Assembly: GCF_014205835.1 (NCBI RefSeq)
Contig: NZ_JACHCQ010000012.1
Span: forward strand, 17,342 to 81,341
DNA: 64,000 nucleotides
Direction of reading: 5' to 3'
From: Pedobacter sp. AK013
GTDB lineage: Bacteria > Bacteroidota > Bacteroidia > Sphingobacteriales > Sphingobacteriaceae
The stretch's first letter is position 1, and each line of letters begins with the position of its first letter. A model generated the notes under the pieces. The model did not search any database. It saw nothing but the letters and a program-made list of their open reading frames with translations, and was not told the origin of the DNA. Shown piece after piece: positions 47,293-57,140 of this stretch. Made by a program: the position numbers and the translations under genes.

Positions 47293-49113
47293 ATGAAAGT
47301 AACGTATCTGAACCAATGGCTAAATGACCAGGAGGTTATTGCCATTTGCTGGACATTATTCCACTCTATTTGGATAGGACTAATCATTGCGGTTATGGCT
47401 GGCATCGTCGTAGCCTGTACCCGCAAATCCAGTGCGGATTTACGTTACCGGTTATTTTGCTGTTTATTGGTACTGTTTGTCATCAGTATTTCGGTTGCCG
47501 GAATGTACGAACTGGCTGGAACTGATGCTATACCGACAAAAAATAACTCGCTTATTCCCTTGTTTAACAAAACCCTGAGTGAGAACCAGGTAGTCAATTT
47601 TCCGTCCGCGTCTTTCAGGGAGATTAGTCTTGCGCTGCTAAATCAAAATGCCAGCTGGCTATTTGGTTTATGGCTCGTTTTTTTTCTTTTTAAAAGCCTG
47701 AAGCTTGTATTCGGGCTATTTTATATCCAGCGTATCCGCAGCTACAAAATTGAACCTGCTGGTGAAAAATGGGCATTGATAGTACAGAAGTTTAGCCATC
47801 AGATGAACATTAAGAAAAGGGTAGAGGTTATTCAATCTACATTGGTTAAGGTTCCCGTAGTACTTGGCTATTTTAAGCCTTTAATTGTACTGCCTGTCGG
47901 GCTGTTGCTGCAACTTCCTGCAGCACAGGTAGAAGCCATTATCTGGCATGAACTGGCACACATTTACAGGCGCGATTATCTGATCAACATCCTGCAAAAA
48001 ATGATCGAGGCAATTTTCTTTTTTAATCCGGCAGTGCTGTGGCTTTCGGCACTTATCCGCGAAGAAAGAGAGAGTTGCTGCGATGACATTGTACTTGCCA
48101 ATGTGCAGCAAAAAACAAACTATCTTGCCGCGCTGGTCGCTTTTCATAGCCCAAAAAATACCGTTGCGGGGATGGTAATGGGGTTAAGCCTGCGTTCTGA
48201 TCAATTGATGAACCGTTTAAGACGAATGGTTAACAAAGAAAATAAACGTTTGAGCGGGGTCGAACTTGCTGCATTATTGGCAGGACTGATGCTGGTATCT
48301 GCTTTTACTTTTATTCCAGAGGTAAAACCAGTGATCAAAAATGGGGCTGTTTATATAAAAAAGGCTGTTTCGGAAACTTTAACGATTGCTAACACAGGAA
48401 GGGGTCAAACGTACAAACCCGCCACTAAGCCCGCCAGATACTCAGGTAGTATGGTTCCAGTTCAAACAGATGTAGTTCAGCCTGATACCTTAATCAAATT
48501 TAAAAGTATCCGTTTTAAAAACAGTAATGAAGATAAAAACAACAGAGATTTGAGTGTTATTGATGGACAGGGCAATCGCTATCACCTGATTGTAGCTAAT
48601 GGGAAGTTAACTGTGGTTGAACTTAATGAGCAGGCCGTTTCGGTAAATGAATTCAGTAAATTTGAAAACCTCCTTGTTCAGATCGATCATGTTATGCAGC
48701 AGAAGTTTGTAAATCCTTCACCTGAGTATGTTGAGGAAGATCAAAATATGGCTAAAAAGAACCCCTCGGGCTGGCAAAAACCTGATTTAGCAATAAATAA
48801 ATTTTCAAAAGACAACTTTGCAAAGGCACAAGTACCAAATAAAAAGATCCCCTTAGTTGATGCATCTGATGATAAGGCCCGCGTACTTGGGGTTATCGCA
48901 TCTCTGGTGGAACATAACGTAATCTCTGATGACTCATCGATAGACTGGTTTGCATTAACAGAAGATCAGCTGGTAGTGAACGGCCAAAAGCAGGATAGCC
49001 AACTGCACCGGCAGCTTAAATTAAAATACGGTATCAAACCGGCTTATGGCCTGTTTTTCGGGCCTTCTAAGGTGCATGGAACTGGGATTTTCTTTGACAA
49101 GCAGGACCTATAA
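47293..49113 (+). CDS. BlaR1/MecR1-type M56 metallopeptidase
   Basis: A 606-aa membrane peptidase. N-terminal helices (about 17-41, 53-71, 120-142), then a cytoplasmic zinc-peptidase region with HELAH (219-223) and the downstream REERESCCDD Glu/Cys part (about 257-266), a last helix at about 315-335, and a 270-residue periplasmic tail. The tail lacks the penicillin-binding sensor domain (no SxxK-SxN-KTG set) of true BlaR1, so the signal is not evidently a beta-lactam. It begins 6 bp after BlaI and ends 34 bp before the serine hydrolase gene. Confidence 0.88.
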   Translation: MKVTYLNQWLNDQEVIAICWTLFHSIWIGLIIAVMAGIVVACTRKSSADLRYRLFCCLLVLFVISISVAGMYELAGTDAIPTKNNSLIPLFNKTLSENQVVNFPSASFREISLALLNQNASWLFGLWLVFFLFKSLKLVFGLFYIQRIRSYKIEPAGEKWALIVQKFSHQMNIKKRVEVIQSTLVKVPVVLGYFKPLIVLPVGLLLQLPAAQVEAIIWHELAHIYRRDYLINILQKMIEAIFFFNPAVLWLSALIREERESCCDDIVLANVQQKTNYLAALVAFHSPKNTVAGMVMGLSLRSDQLMNRLRRMVNKENKRLSGVELAALLAGLMLVSAFTFIPEVKPVIKNGAVYIKKAVSETLTIANTGRGQTYKPATKPARYSGSMVPVQTDVVQPDTLIKFKSIRFKNSNEDKNNRDLSVIDGQGNRYHLIVANGKLTVVELNEQAVSVNEFSKFENLLVQIDHVMQQKFVNPSPEYVEEDQNMAKKNPSGWQKPDLAINKFSKDNFAKAQVPNKKIPLVDASDDKARVLGVIASLVEHNVISDDSSIDWFALTEDQLVVNGQKQDSQLHRQLKLKYGIKPAYGLFFGPSKVHGTGIFFDKQDL

Positions 49114-49147
49114 ACCTGACCATTATAAACACTTAAAAACCTTATAT

Positions 49148-50539
49148 ATGAACCAATTTTTTAAAGCATTTCTAATGCTCATGGCATGCTATTGCCCAAT
49201 TGTTTCTGCACAGGAAAGTGCTGTTGCAACGATCGACAAACTGATGTCATCACAGTTCAAGGCTAATGAACCCGGTGCTAACGTGCTGGTGGCCAGGGGT
49301 GGTAAAATCATATATCACAAAGCATTCGGCATGGCCAATATGGAACTAAACGTACCGAGCGATACGGGCATGGTCTATTACATTGCCTCCAATACCAAAC
49401 AATTTACCACTGTGGCTATTCTGCAACTGCTGGAAAAAGGATTGCTTTCGCTGGATGATACCCTTGGCAAATATGTGAAGAGCACTCCGCCCGTATCTCA
49501 GATTACCATTAGGCAGCTGTTGTCTCATACTTCGGGGCTGAATGGGGACGGCTACCGTGATTCATTAAATATACCTAAAGGGAATACCAGGCAGGCAGAT
49601 GCCGAGCGTTATGCCGCCAAAAACATGGCTTTTCCGGCAGGAAGCAAATGGTTGTATAATAACGGTAATTTTCAAACGCTTGGGTACATCATTGAAAAGG
49701 TTACCGGAAAAACCTACCAGGATTACATCAATGAAAATATTTTTAAACCTGTGGGAATGAATAGTTCTGTGGTGGTAACCGGCGATGCGACCCTGATTAA
49801 AAACAGGCCCTCAGGTTATTCCATCGGCCGCCGGGGCATATTGAACATAAACCTTCACGATACACAGGATTTGTACGCCTCAGGAGGGATACTTTCCACC
49901 GCTACAGATCTCTTTAAATGGAACAGAGCCTTAAAATCGGGCATTCTTGTGCCGAAAAAGACCCTGGAGCTTGCCTTTACGCCGCAAAGATTAACCAGTG
50001 GACAAACCGTTCCTTATGGTTTCGGATGGTACATTGATAACCTCCACGGTAGCGCAGTGTACCGTCATGGTGGCGCCGTACCTGGATTTATTTCTGAAAC
50101 CTTTTATCTACCCCAGCATGATATTTATGTAGTGATCCTGATCAATTCCGAATCGGCAGTCATTCCGCAGGTTTTAGCGAGGATCGCTGCGGCAGAACTA
50201 ACAGATAAGCCCTACAAATTTCAGCGGGGTGAGCTTGTACATGAGAACCTTGGTAAATATGCAGGCCTGTATGAAAGCGAAAAGGGAGAAAAGGTCAATA
50301 TTACTGAAGAGAATGGCAAGGTGTATTGGCAAAGGCTCGGTGGGCGCAGGTATGAGGTGATGCCATCTGTTGCTGATGAGTTTTACTTTGAAAAAGATTT
50401 TCTGTGGCTGGAATTTCAGCGGGATAAAAAAAAGAAAATTGATCGATTGGTGTTCAGCAGGGCTGGGTACACACCAAATACCTGGAAGAAATTAGAAAAG
50501 CCCGCTCTGCGCTTATCGGAAACAGGGCAAGAACTGTAA
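49148..50539 (+). CDS. Serine hydrolase of the beta-lactamase class C / penicillin-binding family
   Basis: A 463-aa secreted hydrolase. The signal peptide ends PIVSAQ; active-site SxxK is SNTK (in YIASNTKQF), the second element YNN is in WLYNNGNF, and the third is HGG in YRHGGAVPGF instead of KTG. The last 100 residues form an extra domain (LGKYAGLYESEKGEKVNITE). Such proteins include esterases, D-aminopeptidases and class C enzymes; the HGG element is more usual for esterase/peptidase members, so resistance should not be assumed. ATG at 49148 starts the signal peptide; the frame extends back into BlaR1 without a better start. Confidence 0.88.
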   Translation: MNQFFKAFLMLMACYCPIVSAQESAVATIDKLMSSQFKANEPGANVLVARGGKIIYHKAFGMANMELNVPSDTGMVYYIASNTKQFTTVAILQLLEKGLLSLDDTLGKYVKSTPPVSQITIRQLLSHTSGLNGDGYRDSLNIPKGNTRQADAERYAAKNMAFPAGSKWLYNNGNFQTLGYIIEKVTGKTYQDYINENIFKPVGMNSSVVVTGDATLIKNRPSGYSIGRRGILNINLHDTQDLYASGGILSTATDLFKWNRALKSGILVPKKTLELAFTPQRLTSGQTVPYGFGWYIDNLHGSAVYRHGGAVPGFISETFYLPQHDIYVVILINSESAVIPQVLARIAAAELTDKPYKFQRGELVHENLGKYAGLYESEKGEKVNITEENGKVYWQRLGGRRYEVMPSVADEFYFEKDFLWLEFQRDKKKKIDRLVFSRAGYTPNTWKKLEKPALRLSETGQEL

Positions 50540-50735
50540 GGCTACTACCAACCGCAATCAAAAAATGGAAATTGCAAGAAATGGTGGAAGATGGAAAAAT
50601 GTATAATATAGGAGGGAATGAACAGGTAGCTTACGATAGGGATAGACAAAGCAAAAATGGATACTAAAATTTAATATGCTTAACTTCTTAATGATGGAAA
50701 ATGATAGGCTTATCTTAACGCACCAGGTTAATCTA

Positions 50736-51326
50736 TTAGCAAAACATGATCAATACAAAAGATAGTATCGTTTCCGGAGAATATGTTCTAAAATATTTAC
50801 GCATAATCCCAAGCGATTTTTTAAGATGATTGTTTACCGTGTTTTTTGAAATGCCCATCAGCTGCGATATTTCCTCATGCGTATGGTGATCATTTCTACT
50901 CATCAGGTATATTTTTTTTACCTGCGGAGAAAGACTTTCTATCGCTTCCTGTGCAATCTGTTTGGTTTCTTTGGCATTAAGTTCGTCTTCTATGGCATAA
51001 AAAGACTGCTCATACTTAAGGTTTTCGTTACTATAGGCCTTTTCTCTGGCTTTTTTACGAAGCGTGGAAAGAAAATTATTACGGATAAGTGTATAAAGAA
51101 AGGCGTCAAAATTTTTTTCCGGGTCGATCTTCAATCTGTTTTCCCAAAGCCTTACAAAAACATCCTGCGTAAGTTCTTCAGCTTCTTCTCTGCTGCGGGT
51201 AAAATGGTAAGCATAACCATATGTTTTTTTGCGGTACTGATGGTAAATTTCATTAAAAGCAGCCGAATCGTCAGTTTTTACTGCATTCAGGAGTTTTGCA
51301 TTTTTAAAATCTTCCAACTGTTCCAT
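50736..51326 (-). CDS. ECF RNA polymerase sigma-70 factor
   Basis: A 196-aa FecI-like sigma factor: region 2 FNEIYHQYRKKTYGYAYHF and EELTQDVFVRLWENR, region 4 LSPQVKKIYLMSRNDHHTH and EISQLMGISKNTVNNHL, and a hydrophobic tail (ILSFVLIMFC). It is on the same strand as the FecR gene at 45605 and the TonB receptor at 42182, but a BlaI-BlaR1-hydrolase cassette in the other direction stands between. It is the best candidate sigma for that receptor system. Confidence 0.94.
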   Translation of the reverse strand: MEQLEDFKNAKLLNAVKTDDSAAFNEIYHQYRKKTYGYAYHFTRSREEAEELTQDVFVRLWENRLKIDPEKNFDAFLYTLIRNNFLSTLRKKAREKAYSNENLKYEQSFYAIEDELNAKETKQIAQEAIESLSPQVKKIYLMSRNDHHTHEEISQLMGISKNTVNNHLKKSLGIMRKYFRTYSPETILSFVLIMFC

Positions 51327-51398
51327 AAGTACCGGTTATGGGAGGCAAGTTAGTGGTCGTGTTTAAAGTTAATGTTAACACAATGAAAACCTTTTCTA

Positions 51399-52808
51399 TC
51401 ACTTTAACCGATGAGTGGTTACGATACTTTGCTGAGCAGACTGCGCCCTAGAATCCATTAAAATATGGTCGGCCTTAAAGCTTTCAGGAATGACATTATT
51501 CAAAGCAACCGAAGTTTTGATGGCTTTACCTGTGATTGAAGCAATTGCTGCTTTTACCATCGGATCTGCAGCATCGCCTGGTTGAAGCAAAGGCAAAATA
51601 CTCATTTCATTGATCGCGATATCTGGGTTAATGCCGGCACTATATCCGCCAATACCTTGTGCATTAAAAAGTTTATAAACAATTGGGTGCATTTCCCAGT
51701 TCACCTGTTTGGGGCTTCGGGCATCAAATATCCTAAATGATGCTTCATCTTTTCCTCTTGTTTTTTCACCGATTAGCACCACCTGGATAAAAGGTTTAAG
51801 GTTATTAATCATTACTTCTGATGCAGATGCCGTGGCGGCTGTTGATAAAATATAAACCCGGCTTAGGCCAAGGTTTTGTTGCAACAGGGTATTAAAGTTT
51901 ACGGTGCCATCGAACGTAGCTGCAGTGCCGATAGATTCTGTTTTGGCTCCTCCATTTTTATTGCCCTTGTAGGTAATGAAAGGTTTGTCGAACGATATGT
52001 TTTTGGCAATCATGGCACATAGGCCTGCTGCTTCTGCTACCTGACCACCCGCGTTATAACGGAGATCGAGGATAAGTTCAGATATGCCTTCTGCTTTAAA
52101 ATTACTAAAAACAGGAGTGAGCGACCTGGCCAAACCACCATTAAAATCCAGAAAATAGAGGTAACCGATTTTTTTTTCATCACTTTCCATCACCTTGCTA
52201 ATCTCCCGTTGGTCTAGTATTATACCTTTATTTAACTCAACAGTGCGTGTATCTGTCCAGCTATTGTTATTCAGCTCGGCTAAACCTAACGAAAAACGGT
52301 CGCTGTTTAAGATTTCGGTTTGCAAAGCCTGCGCATTGGTAACGGTTAACGTTTTCCCGTTAATTTTACTGATGTAATCTCCACGCTTTAAGCCAGCTCT
52401 CGAAGCAGGAGAATCTTTTAATACAACTTTAATAATCCCGATAATCTTTGCACTGTTTTGGTCGCTTACTGTTGCATAATCAAAACCAAAATTTCTATTG
52501 CTTGGTGTTGCGGTGGTAGGGTCGTTAGGGATACTGATATAAGAAAAACGATCGGATGGATTGCGGATGGAATTAAAAAAATCTTTTGGCGATAAGCTGA
52601 GATTAGGATCGGCAGGCAATTGCTCATTCCAATAATAGTAGCGTTTAAGGCTATCGAGTATCCAGGTGTTGATATTCTCGTTGCTTCCAATCGGATAATT
52701 AGGGTTTTTATTACCTTTTTTGCAGGATGGCAGAATGGCTAAAAATAGAATGACAAAATAAATGCTGTAATAAGTTGTTCTTTTTAAGTGGGTTGTACGG
52801 GTTGTCAT
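51399..52808 (-). CDS. S41 family C-terminal-processing peptidase (lipoprotein)
   Basis: A 469-aa envelope protease. The signal helix ends in a lipobox (LAILPSC, Cys about 29). A PDZ domain (SPASRAGLKRGDYISKINGK, about 130-190) precedes the tail-specific protease core with LRYNAGGQVAEAAGL, the nucleophile in ATASASEVM and Lys in GEKTRGKDEA. The order fits Ser-Lys carboxyl-terminal proteases. ATG at 52808 is chosen over one at 52832. It lies 72 bp upstream of the ECF sigma gene on the same strand; a functional link to it is not evident. Confidence 0.9.
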   Translation of the reverse strand: MTTRTTHLKRTTYYSIYFVILFLAILPSCKKGNKNPNYPIGSNENINTWILDSLKRYYYWNEQLPADPNLSLSPKDFFNSIRNPSDRFSYISIPNDPTTATPSNRNFGFDYATVSDQNSAKIIGIIKVVLKDSPASRAGLKRGDYISKINGKTLTVTNAQALQTEILNSDRFSLGLAELNNNSWTDTRTVELNKGIILDQREISKVMESDEKKIGYLYFLDFNGGLARSLTPVFSNFKAEGISELILDLRYNAGGQVAEAAGLCAMIAKNISFDKPFITYKGNKNGGAKTESIGTAATFDGTVNFNTLLQQNLGLSRVYILSTAATASASEVMINNLKPFIQVVLIGEKTRGKDEASFRIFDARSPKQVNWEMHPIVYKLFNAQGIGGYSAGINPDIAINEMSILPLLQPGDAADPMVKAAIASITGKAIKTSVALNNVIPESFKADHILMDSRAQSAQQSIVTTHRLK

Positions 52809-52966
52809 CGCCTTTCCTGATTTTAGAAACAAACTTAAAACTACTATTGTTAACTCGATATTAATTTTAAAAGTGGATTTTATCTATGGCATATAGTCTT
52901 AAAACTATTCATTTAAATGTAATGGAGGTTATGTCTGGTGATAGTAGCACTATCCCCAGGCATATC

Positions 52967-53689
52967 TTATTTTATTGCACCAAATGCTGCAAAATAAGCG
53001 TTTTTGTGCAGGATCTCAGTTACACTGAACCCAACTTTTTGCAACAAAGCCAGTTGATAGTTTAAAGAGCGTGGGGTATCTTCATATTCAATATAATCGA
53101 ATACCTTTTGTCTATAGGCTGCACCACCTAATGTTTCAAGGTAGGCGCCGTATTGATCCTGAAAAAGATTATCGATCAAAACTGAATCGTGTGCAATAAG
53201 GTCTGAAATCCAGATACTGCCGCCAGGTTTTAAGGCCCGGTAAACTTTGGTAAAAACAAGTTCCCAATCTGCATCGGTGCGCAAATGATGAAATGTTGCA
53301 GCGGCAAGTACAATATCAAAATGATTATCGGGTAAATTAAGGTTACGCATATCATCCTGTATAAGTGTTATTTTTCCGGTAGTTTGTGCCGATACCCTGT
53401 CTCTTGCACGTTCCAACATCGGTAAACTCAAATCGTTAAGTGTACAGTTAAGGTTTGGGATTTTACTGAGCATTTTTAAGGTGTAATTGCCTGCACCACA
53501 GCCAATATCCAATAGTTCTTTGGCATTCGGATTAGTGTATTTGGCCGCTCCTGTGCAAAGCTCCATAGTAAGTGGTGCGTCGATGGTGGTTTGTTGTCCT
53601 GTCTCTAAGTTCGAGAAACGTTCTACATCATTATCAAACCTTGTTCTAATTTCTTCATTTGTTGCTTTATGCGAATAATCTTTATTCAT
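52967..53689 (-). CDS. Class I SAM-dependent methyltransferase
   Basis: A 240-aa cytoplasmic enzyme. Motif I is LLDIGCGAGNYTLK (about 61-74), motif II CTLNDLSLPML, motif III ILIQDDMRNLNLPDNHFD-like (LIQDDMRNLNLPD), and FDIVLAAATFHHL follows. The substrate is not evident. It is divergent from a LysR gene with a 91-bp gap, a common arrangement where LysR controls its neighbour. Confidence 0.9.
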   Translation of the reverse strand: MNKDYSHKATNEEIRTRFDNDVERFSNLETGQQTTIDAPLTMELCTGAAKYTNPNAKELLDIGCGAGNYTLKMLSKIPNLNCTLNDLSLPMLERARDRVSAQTTGKITLIQDDMRNLNLPDNHFDIVLAAATFHHLRTDADWELVFTKVYRALKPGGSIWISDLIAHDSVLIDNLFQDQYGAYLETLGGAAYRQKVFDYIEYEDTPRSLNYQLALLQKVGFSVTEILHKNAYFAAFGAIK

Positions 53690-53780
53690 TGCTTTATTTT
53701 TTTTGTAAAGTTAGCGCTGTTAATCATATTTGTAAAATATCAATTTTAGCATAATTCAATACCTTGTAAGTATTATAAGT

Positions 53781-54668
53781 ATGGAGCTTAGACATTTATT
53801 GTATTTTAAAACCGTGGCAGAAGAACTTCACTTTACCAAGGCAGCAACCAAACTTTTTATCTCTCAACCTCCTTTAAGCAGGCAAATTAAAGAACTTGAA
53901 GAAGAACTTGGTGTACAGTTGTTTGTTCGGAGTAACAAGCGGGTAGCATTAACAAATGCCGGAAAGTACTTTAAGGCCGAAGTAGATGCCATGTTTGCCA
54001 AACTGGAAGAAAGTAAAGAAGTGGTGCGTAAAATTCATGAAGGCGTTAGCGGCGAATTAAAGATTGGTTATATCAGTTCTGTTTACCAATCGCACCTGGC
54101 AGAAATTTTAAAATTGATGCACCGGGAATTCCCATATCTGAAAACGAGTTTGTTTGAAGTACCTACGCTGGCCCAAATTAAGGCGCTAGAACATGGCGGC
54201 TTGGATGTGGGGATTTTAAGAGCGCCGGTTTTATCTGAGAAATTGAAAGTAGAATCTTTATTTTTTGATCCCTTTGTGGTGGTTATCCCTTTAACCGATC
54301 AAAAAATTGATGGCCAGCACGGACTTGCAGATTTTTTGAAGAAGAGTCCGTTTATATTCTTTAATAAAGATTTTGCACCCCAGTATAACCAGAAATTGAT
54401 AGAAATTTGCCAGAGAATGGGCTTTAGTCCAGACATTACCCACGAGGCCAATAACGTACATTCCATATTACAATTGGTAGAAGCGGGCTTGGGTGTTTCT
54501 ATTTTGCCATTATCATTAAAAGAGCAATACGCACAGTTGAAAGTTTCATTTATTGAATTTGATGCCATTCCTATTAATACGGAGGTGGTGTTGGCTTATA
54601 AAGAATCGAATAAAAAACCCGCATTAACTTGGTTTATTAAACACTATGCCGAGATAAAAATTAATTGA
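53781..54668 (+). CDS. LysR family transcriptional regulator
   Basis: A 295-aa regulator. The N-terminal winged helix-turn-helix (MELRHLLYFKTVAEELHFTK, then AATKLFISQPPLSRQIKELE) is of CynR/CbbR type, and the C-terminal periplasmic-binding-like effector domain spans about 90-290 (GELKIGYISSVYQ; VEAGLGVSILPLSL). It is divergent from the methyltransferase gene and probably regulates it and itself; the effector is unknown. Confidence 0.94.
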   Translation: MELRHLLYFKTVAEELHFTKAATKLFISQPPLSRQIKELEEELGVQLFVRSNKRVALTNAGKYFKAEVDAMFAKLEESKEVVRKIHEGVSGELKIGYISSVYQSHLAEILKLMHREFPYLKTSLFEVPTLAQIKALEHGGLDVGILRAPVLSEKLKVESLFFDPFVVVIPLTDQKIDGQHGLADFLKKSPFIFFNKDFAPQYNQKLIEICQRMGFSPDITHEANNVHSILQLVEAGLGVSILPLSLKEQYAQLKVSFIEFDAIPINTEVVLAYKESNKKPALTWFIKHYAEIKIN

Positions 54669-54869
54669 TAATTCAATGTTAAACGGATATCTCTTGTCTA
54701 AGCGATTCTTTTTTATTGAATAAATTCTTGTGTTTTTAGTTATTGGTGGCTTTTCATTTTTAATGTATATAGCTTGGCAATGCCTGCCACATTACAAATA
54801 CGCTATTATGATTGCAAAAAGATAAAACATAAATAAATAATACCCAGATTTGTGATCTAAAATGTTCCA

Positions 54870-55553
54870 ATGCAGATACTCGTTATTGAAGATGAACTTC
54901 GGGTTGCAGAAATGATCCAAAAAGGACTAACTGAACTTGGTTTTCAGGTTACATTGGCCTATGATGGAGAAATGGGAAAAAAATTGGCTTTATTTAAGCC
55001 GTTTGATCTGATTTTGCTGGATTTGGTTCTGCCAAAAATTAATGGGATTGATTTATGTAATGAGATCAGACGCAATTTACCCCATATCCCGATTATTATG
55101 CTTACTGCTTTGGGTACAACCGACGATAAAATTGAAGGCTTTGATGCAGGGGCTAATGATTATCTGGTAAAACCTTTTGATTTCAGGGAGCTTCATGCCC
55201 GGATCCGCGCGCTGATTAACAGGACCAAGGGCCTAAACAATGGTTTTAAACAGGGCTTTATACTTCGTTTTGCCGACCTGGAGATGAACCTTGAAACGAA
55301 AATCGTAAAACGTAATCAGGAACAGGTAAACCTTACACCAAAAGAATTCCGCTTATTAGAGTATATGATGAGCAACTCAGAAAGGGTTTTATCCAGAACC
55401 GAAATTGCAGAAAAGGTTTGGGATACTTTTGATTCGGGTACCAATTTTATTGATGTGTATATCAATTACCTCAGGAAGAAGATAGATAAGGGCCATGCTG
55501 TGAAACTGATCCACACTAAATCTGGAATGGGCTTTATATTTAAAGAAGGTTAA
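54870..55553 (+). CDS. OmpR family response regulator
   Basis: A 227-aa two-component regulator. Receiver domain: acidic pair at ED (7-8 region), phospho-acceptor Asp51 (ILLDLVLP), Thr in MLTALG and Lys in YLVKPFD. The C-terminal winged helix (LTPKEFRLLEYMMSNSERVL, then FIDVYINYLRKKID) is of OmpR/PhoB type. It precedes the histidine kinase gene by 21 bp and the heavy-metal efflux genes farther on, similar to CzcR or CusR systems. Confidence 0.95.
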   Translation: MQILVIEDELRVAEMIQKGLTELGFQVTLAYDGEMGKKLALFKPFDLILLDLVLPKINGIDLCNEIRRNLPHIPIIMLTALGTTDDKIEGFDAGANDYLVKPFDFRELHARIRALINRTKGLNNGFKQGFILRFADLEMNLETKIVKRNQEQVNLTPKEFRLLEYMMSNSERVLSRTEIAEKVWDTFDSGTNFIDVYINYLRKKIDKGHAVKLIHTKSGMGFIFKEG

Positions 55554-55574
55554 ACCTATCATTGATACCTGAAA

Positions 55575-56942
55575 ATGAAAATAAGGATAAAACTCTTATT
55601 GTTGTTTTTTTCGCTTTTTGCTTCGTTGCTTCTGGCCTTTGCCATTTTTGTTTATATCTACAGTGCTAAGACTAGAAAAGACCAGTATTACAAGCAGTTA
55701 AAAAAAGAAGCAGTTATGAAAGCTAACCTGCTTTTTGATGCAAAAGTTCCTGCCCAGGTATTACAACTCATTTATAAAAGCGCTCCTAATTCGCTTTTTG
55801 AAGAAGAAGTGGCCATTTATGATACTTCATTTAACCTGCTTTACCATGATGCGGTACAGATAGACAAGGTTAAAGAGACCAAAAAAATGATCGATAAGAT
55901 TGTGCAGCAAAAAGAAATCACCTTTGAGCAGGGTTCGTTACAGGTAGTCGGCTTACTCTACCAGCACCATCAAAAAAACTATGTAATTACGGCTGCCGCA
56001 AACGATCAATATGGTTTAAGCCGCTTGTATGAACTTAAATACGCTTTAATAGTTTCTTTCATTATCATTATTAGTTTAACAATTGTAGCTGGCTATTATT
56101 TTGTAGGAAGTGCATTAAAGCCTGTAACCGGAATTATAGGAGAGGTGGCTAAAATTACGGCCACAAATTTGCACAACCGGGTTCAAGTTAAAAATGAAAA
56201 AGATGAGATCGGCGAACTGGCCGGTACCTTTAACCATATGCTCGATCGCCTGGCACAATCATTTGATGGCCAAAAAAGTTTTGTGAGCAATATCTCGCAC
56301 GAACTTCGTACACCTCTATCTACCATAGTCGGCGAACTGCAGTTGGCGTTGATTAAAGAACGCACTACAAAAGAATATCAGGAAATCATTAAGCTTGCTT
56401 TGAGCGATGCACAAGGACTGGTGCGGCTCTCTAACGGTTTGCTGGATCTGGCCAAAGCCAGTTACGATCAGCATACCATCAGTATGAAAACGCTGCGTGC
56501 TGATGAATTATTGATGGACGCCCGCGAGGCGGTGCTTAAAATAGATCTGGCTTATAAAGTTGATATTCAGTTTACCCGTGAAATTGAAAAAGATGGTGAT
56601 GTTTTGGTCAACGGCAATGAGTATTTGCTTAAAATCGCCTTTATCAACCTAATGGAAAATGCCTGTAAATTTTCATCTAATCACCAATGTGCGGTAGAAA
56701 TTGATTTCGGTACCGATCTGATCAGGTTAAGCTTTGCTGATACCGGGATTGGAATTCCACCTGAAGATATCCACCATATATTTACGCCATTCTACAGAGG
56801 TAACAACAAAGCGTTTACAACTGGAAATGGAATAGGTTTATCACTTACTCAAAAAATCATTTCCATGCATCATGGTACAATACAAATTCGTTCCGTAGTA
56901 CATGAGGGGAGCATTTTCAATGTAGAAATTCCACATGTTTAG
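55575..56942 (+). CDS. Sensor histidine kinase
   Basis: A 455-aa membrane kinase. Two membrane helices (about 5-29 and 154-178) flank a 120-residue periplasmic sensor with a run of His near HHQKN (131-132). Then HAMP (about 180-232), H-box SHELRTPLS (His 242), N-box NLMENACKFSS, G1 DTGIGIPPED and G2 GNGIGLSLTQ. It is the partner of the preceding regulator. Context suggests sensing of a heavy metal at the periplasm; the ligand cannot be read from sequence. Confidence 0.94.
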   Translation: MKIRIKLLLLFFSLFASLLLAFAIFVYIYSAKTRKDQYYKQLKKEAVMKANLLFDAKVPAQVLQLIYKSAPNSLFEEEVAIYDTSFNLLYHDAVQIDKVKETKKMIDKIVQQKEITFEQGSLQVVGLLYQHHQKNYVITAAANDQYGLSRLYELKYALIVSFIIIISLTIVAGYYFVGSALKPVTGIIGEVAKITATNLHNRVQVKNEKDEIGELAGTFNHMLDRLAQSFDGQKSFVSNISHELRTPLSTIVGELQLALIKERTTKEYQEIIKLALSDAQGLVRLSNGLLDLAKASYDQHTISMKTLRADELLMDAREAVLKIDLAYKVDIQFTREIEKDGDVLVNGNEYLLKIAFINLMENACKFSSNHQCAVEIDFGTDLIRLSFADTGIGIPPEDIHHIFTPFYRGNNKAFTTGNGIGLSLTQKIISMHHGTIQIRSVVHEGSIFNVEIPHV

Positions 56943-56992
56943 TTATACGGCTCGATAGAAAAGCAATTATTCCTTTGCAGAACTTTGTCGCC

Positions 56993-57065
56993 CTGGGCAT
57001 AGCGAAGGATCTCTTTATTATTTACATTTCTGGGTGATCATTTGCAGATTCTTCGCTGCACCCAG
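56993..57065. repeat. REP-like inverted repeat
   Basis: CTGGG-cat-AGCGAAGGATCT (56993-57012) pairs with AGATTCTTCGCT-gca-CCCAG (57046-57065), about 16 bp with one wobble and a small internal loop. It matches the motif of the repeats at 34607-34826. It follows the kinase gene and could also act as a 3' end stabiliser. Confidence 0.65.
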
Positions 57066-57140
57066 AATAATAAAAGCTTTCTAATAAATTTCTAATGAAT
57101 TTCTGTTTCTCCTCTAACAGTGCCTTTAAAAGCCATGTTT

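Noticed and set aside
46879..50539. Beta-lactam resistance operon
   Set aside because: The BlaR1-like protein lacks the penicillin sensor domain and the hydrolase has HGG in place of KTG; resistance is not supported by sequence alone.
52935..52959. Terminator after the methyltransferase gene
   Set aside because: A hairpin CTGG-x-GATAGT / ACTATC-x-CCAG exists but no U-run follows on the minus strand; not called as a terminator.
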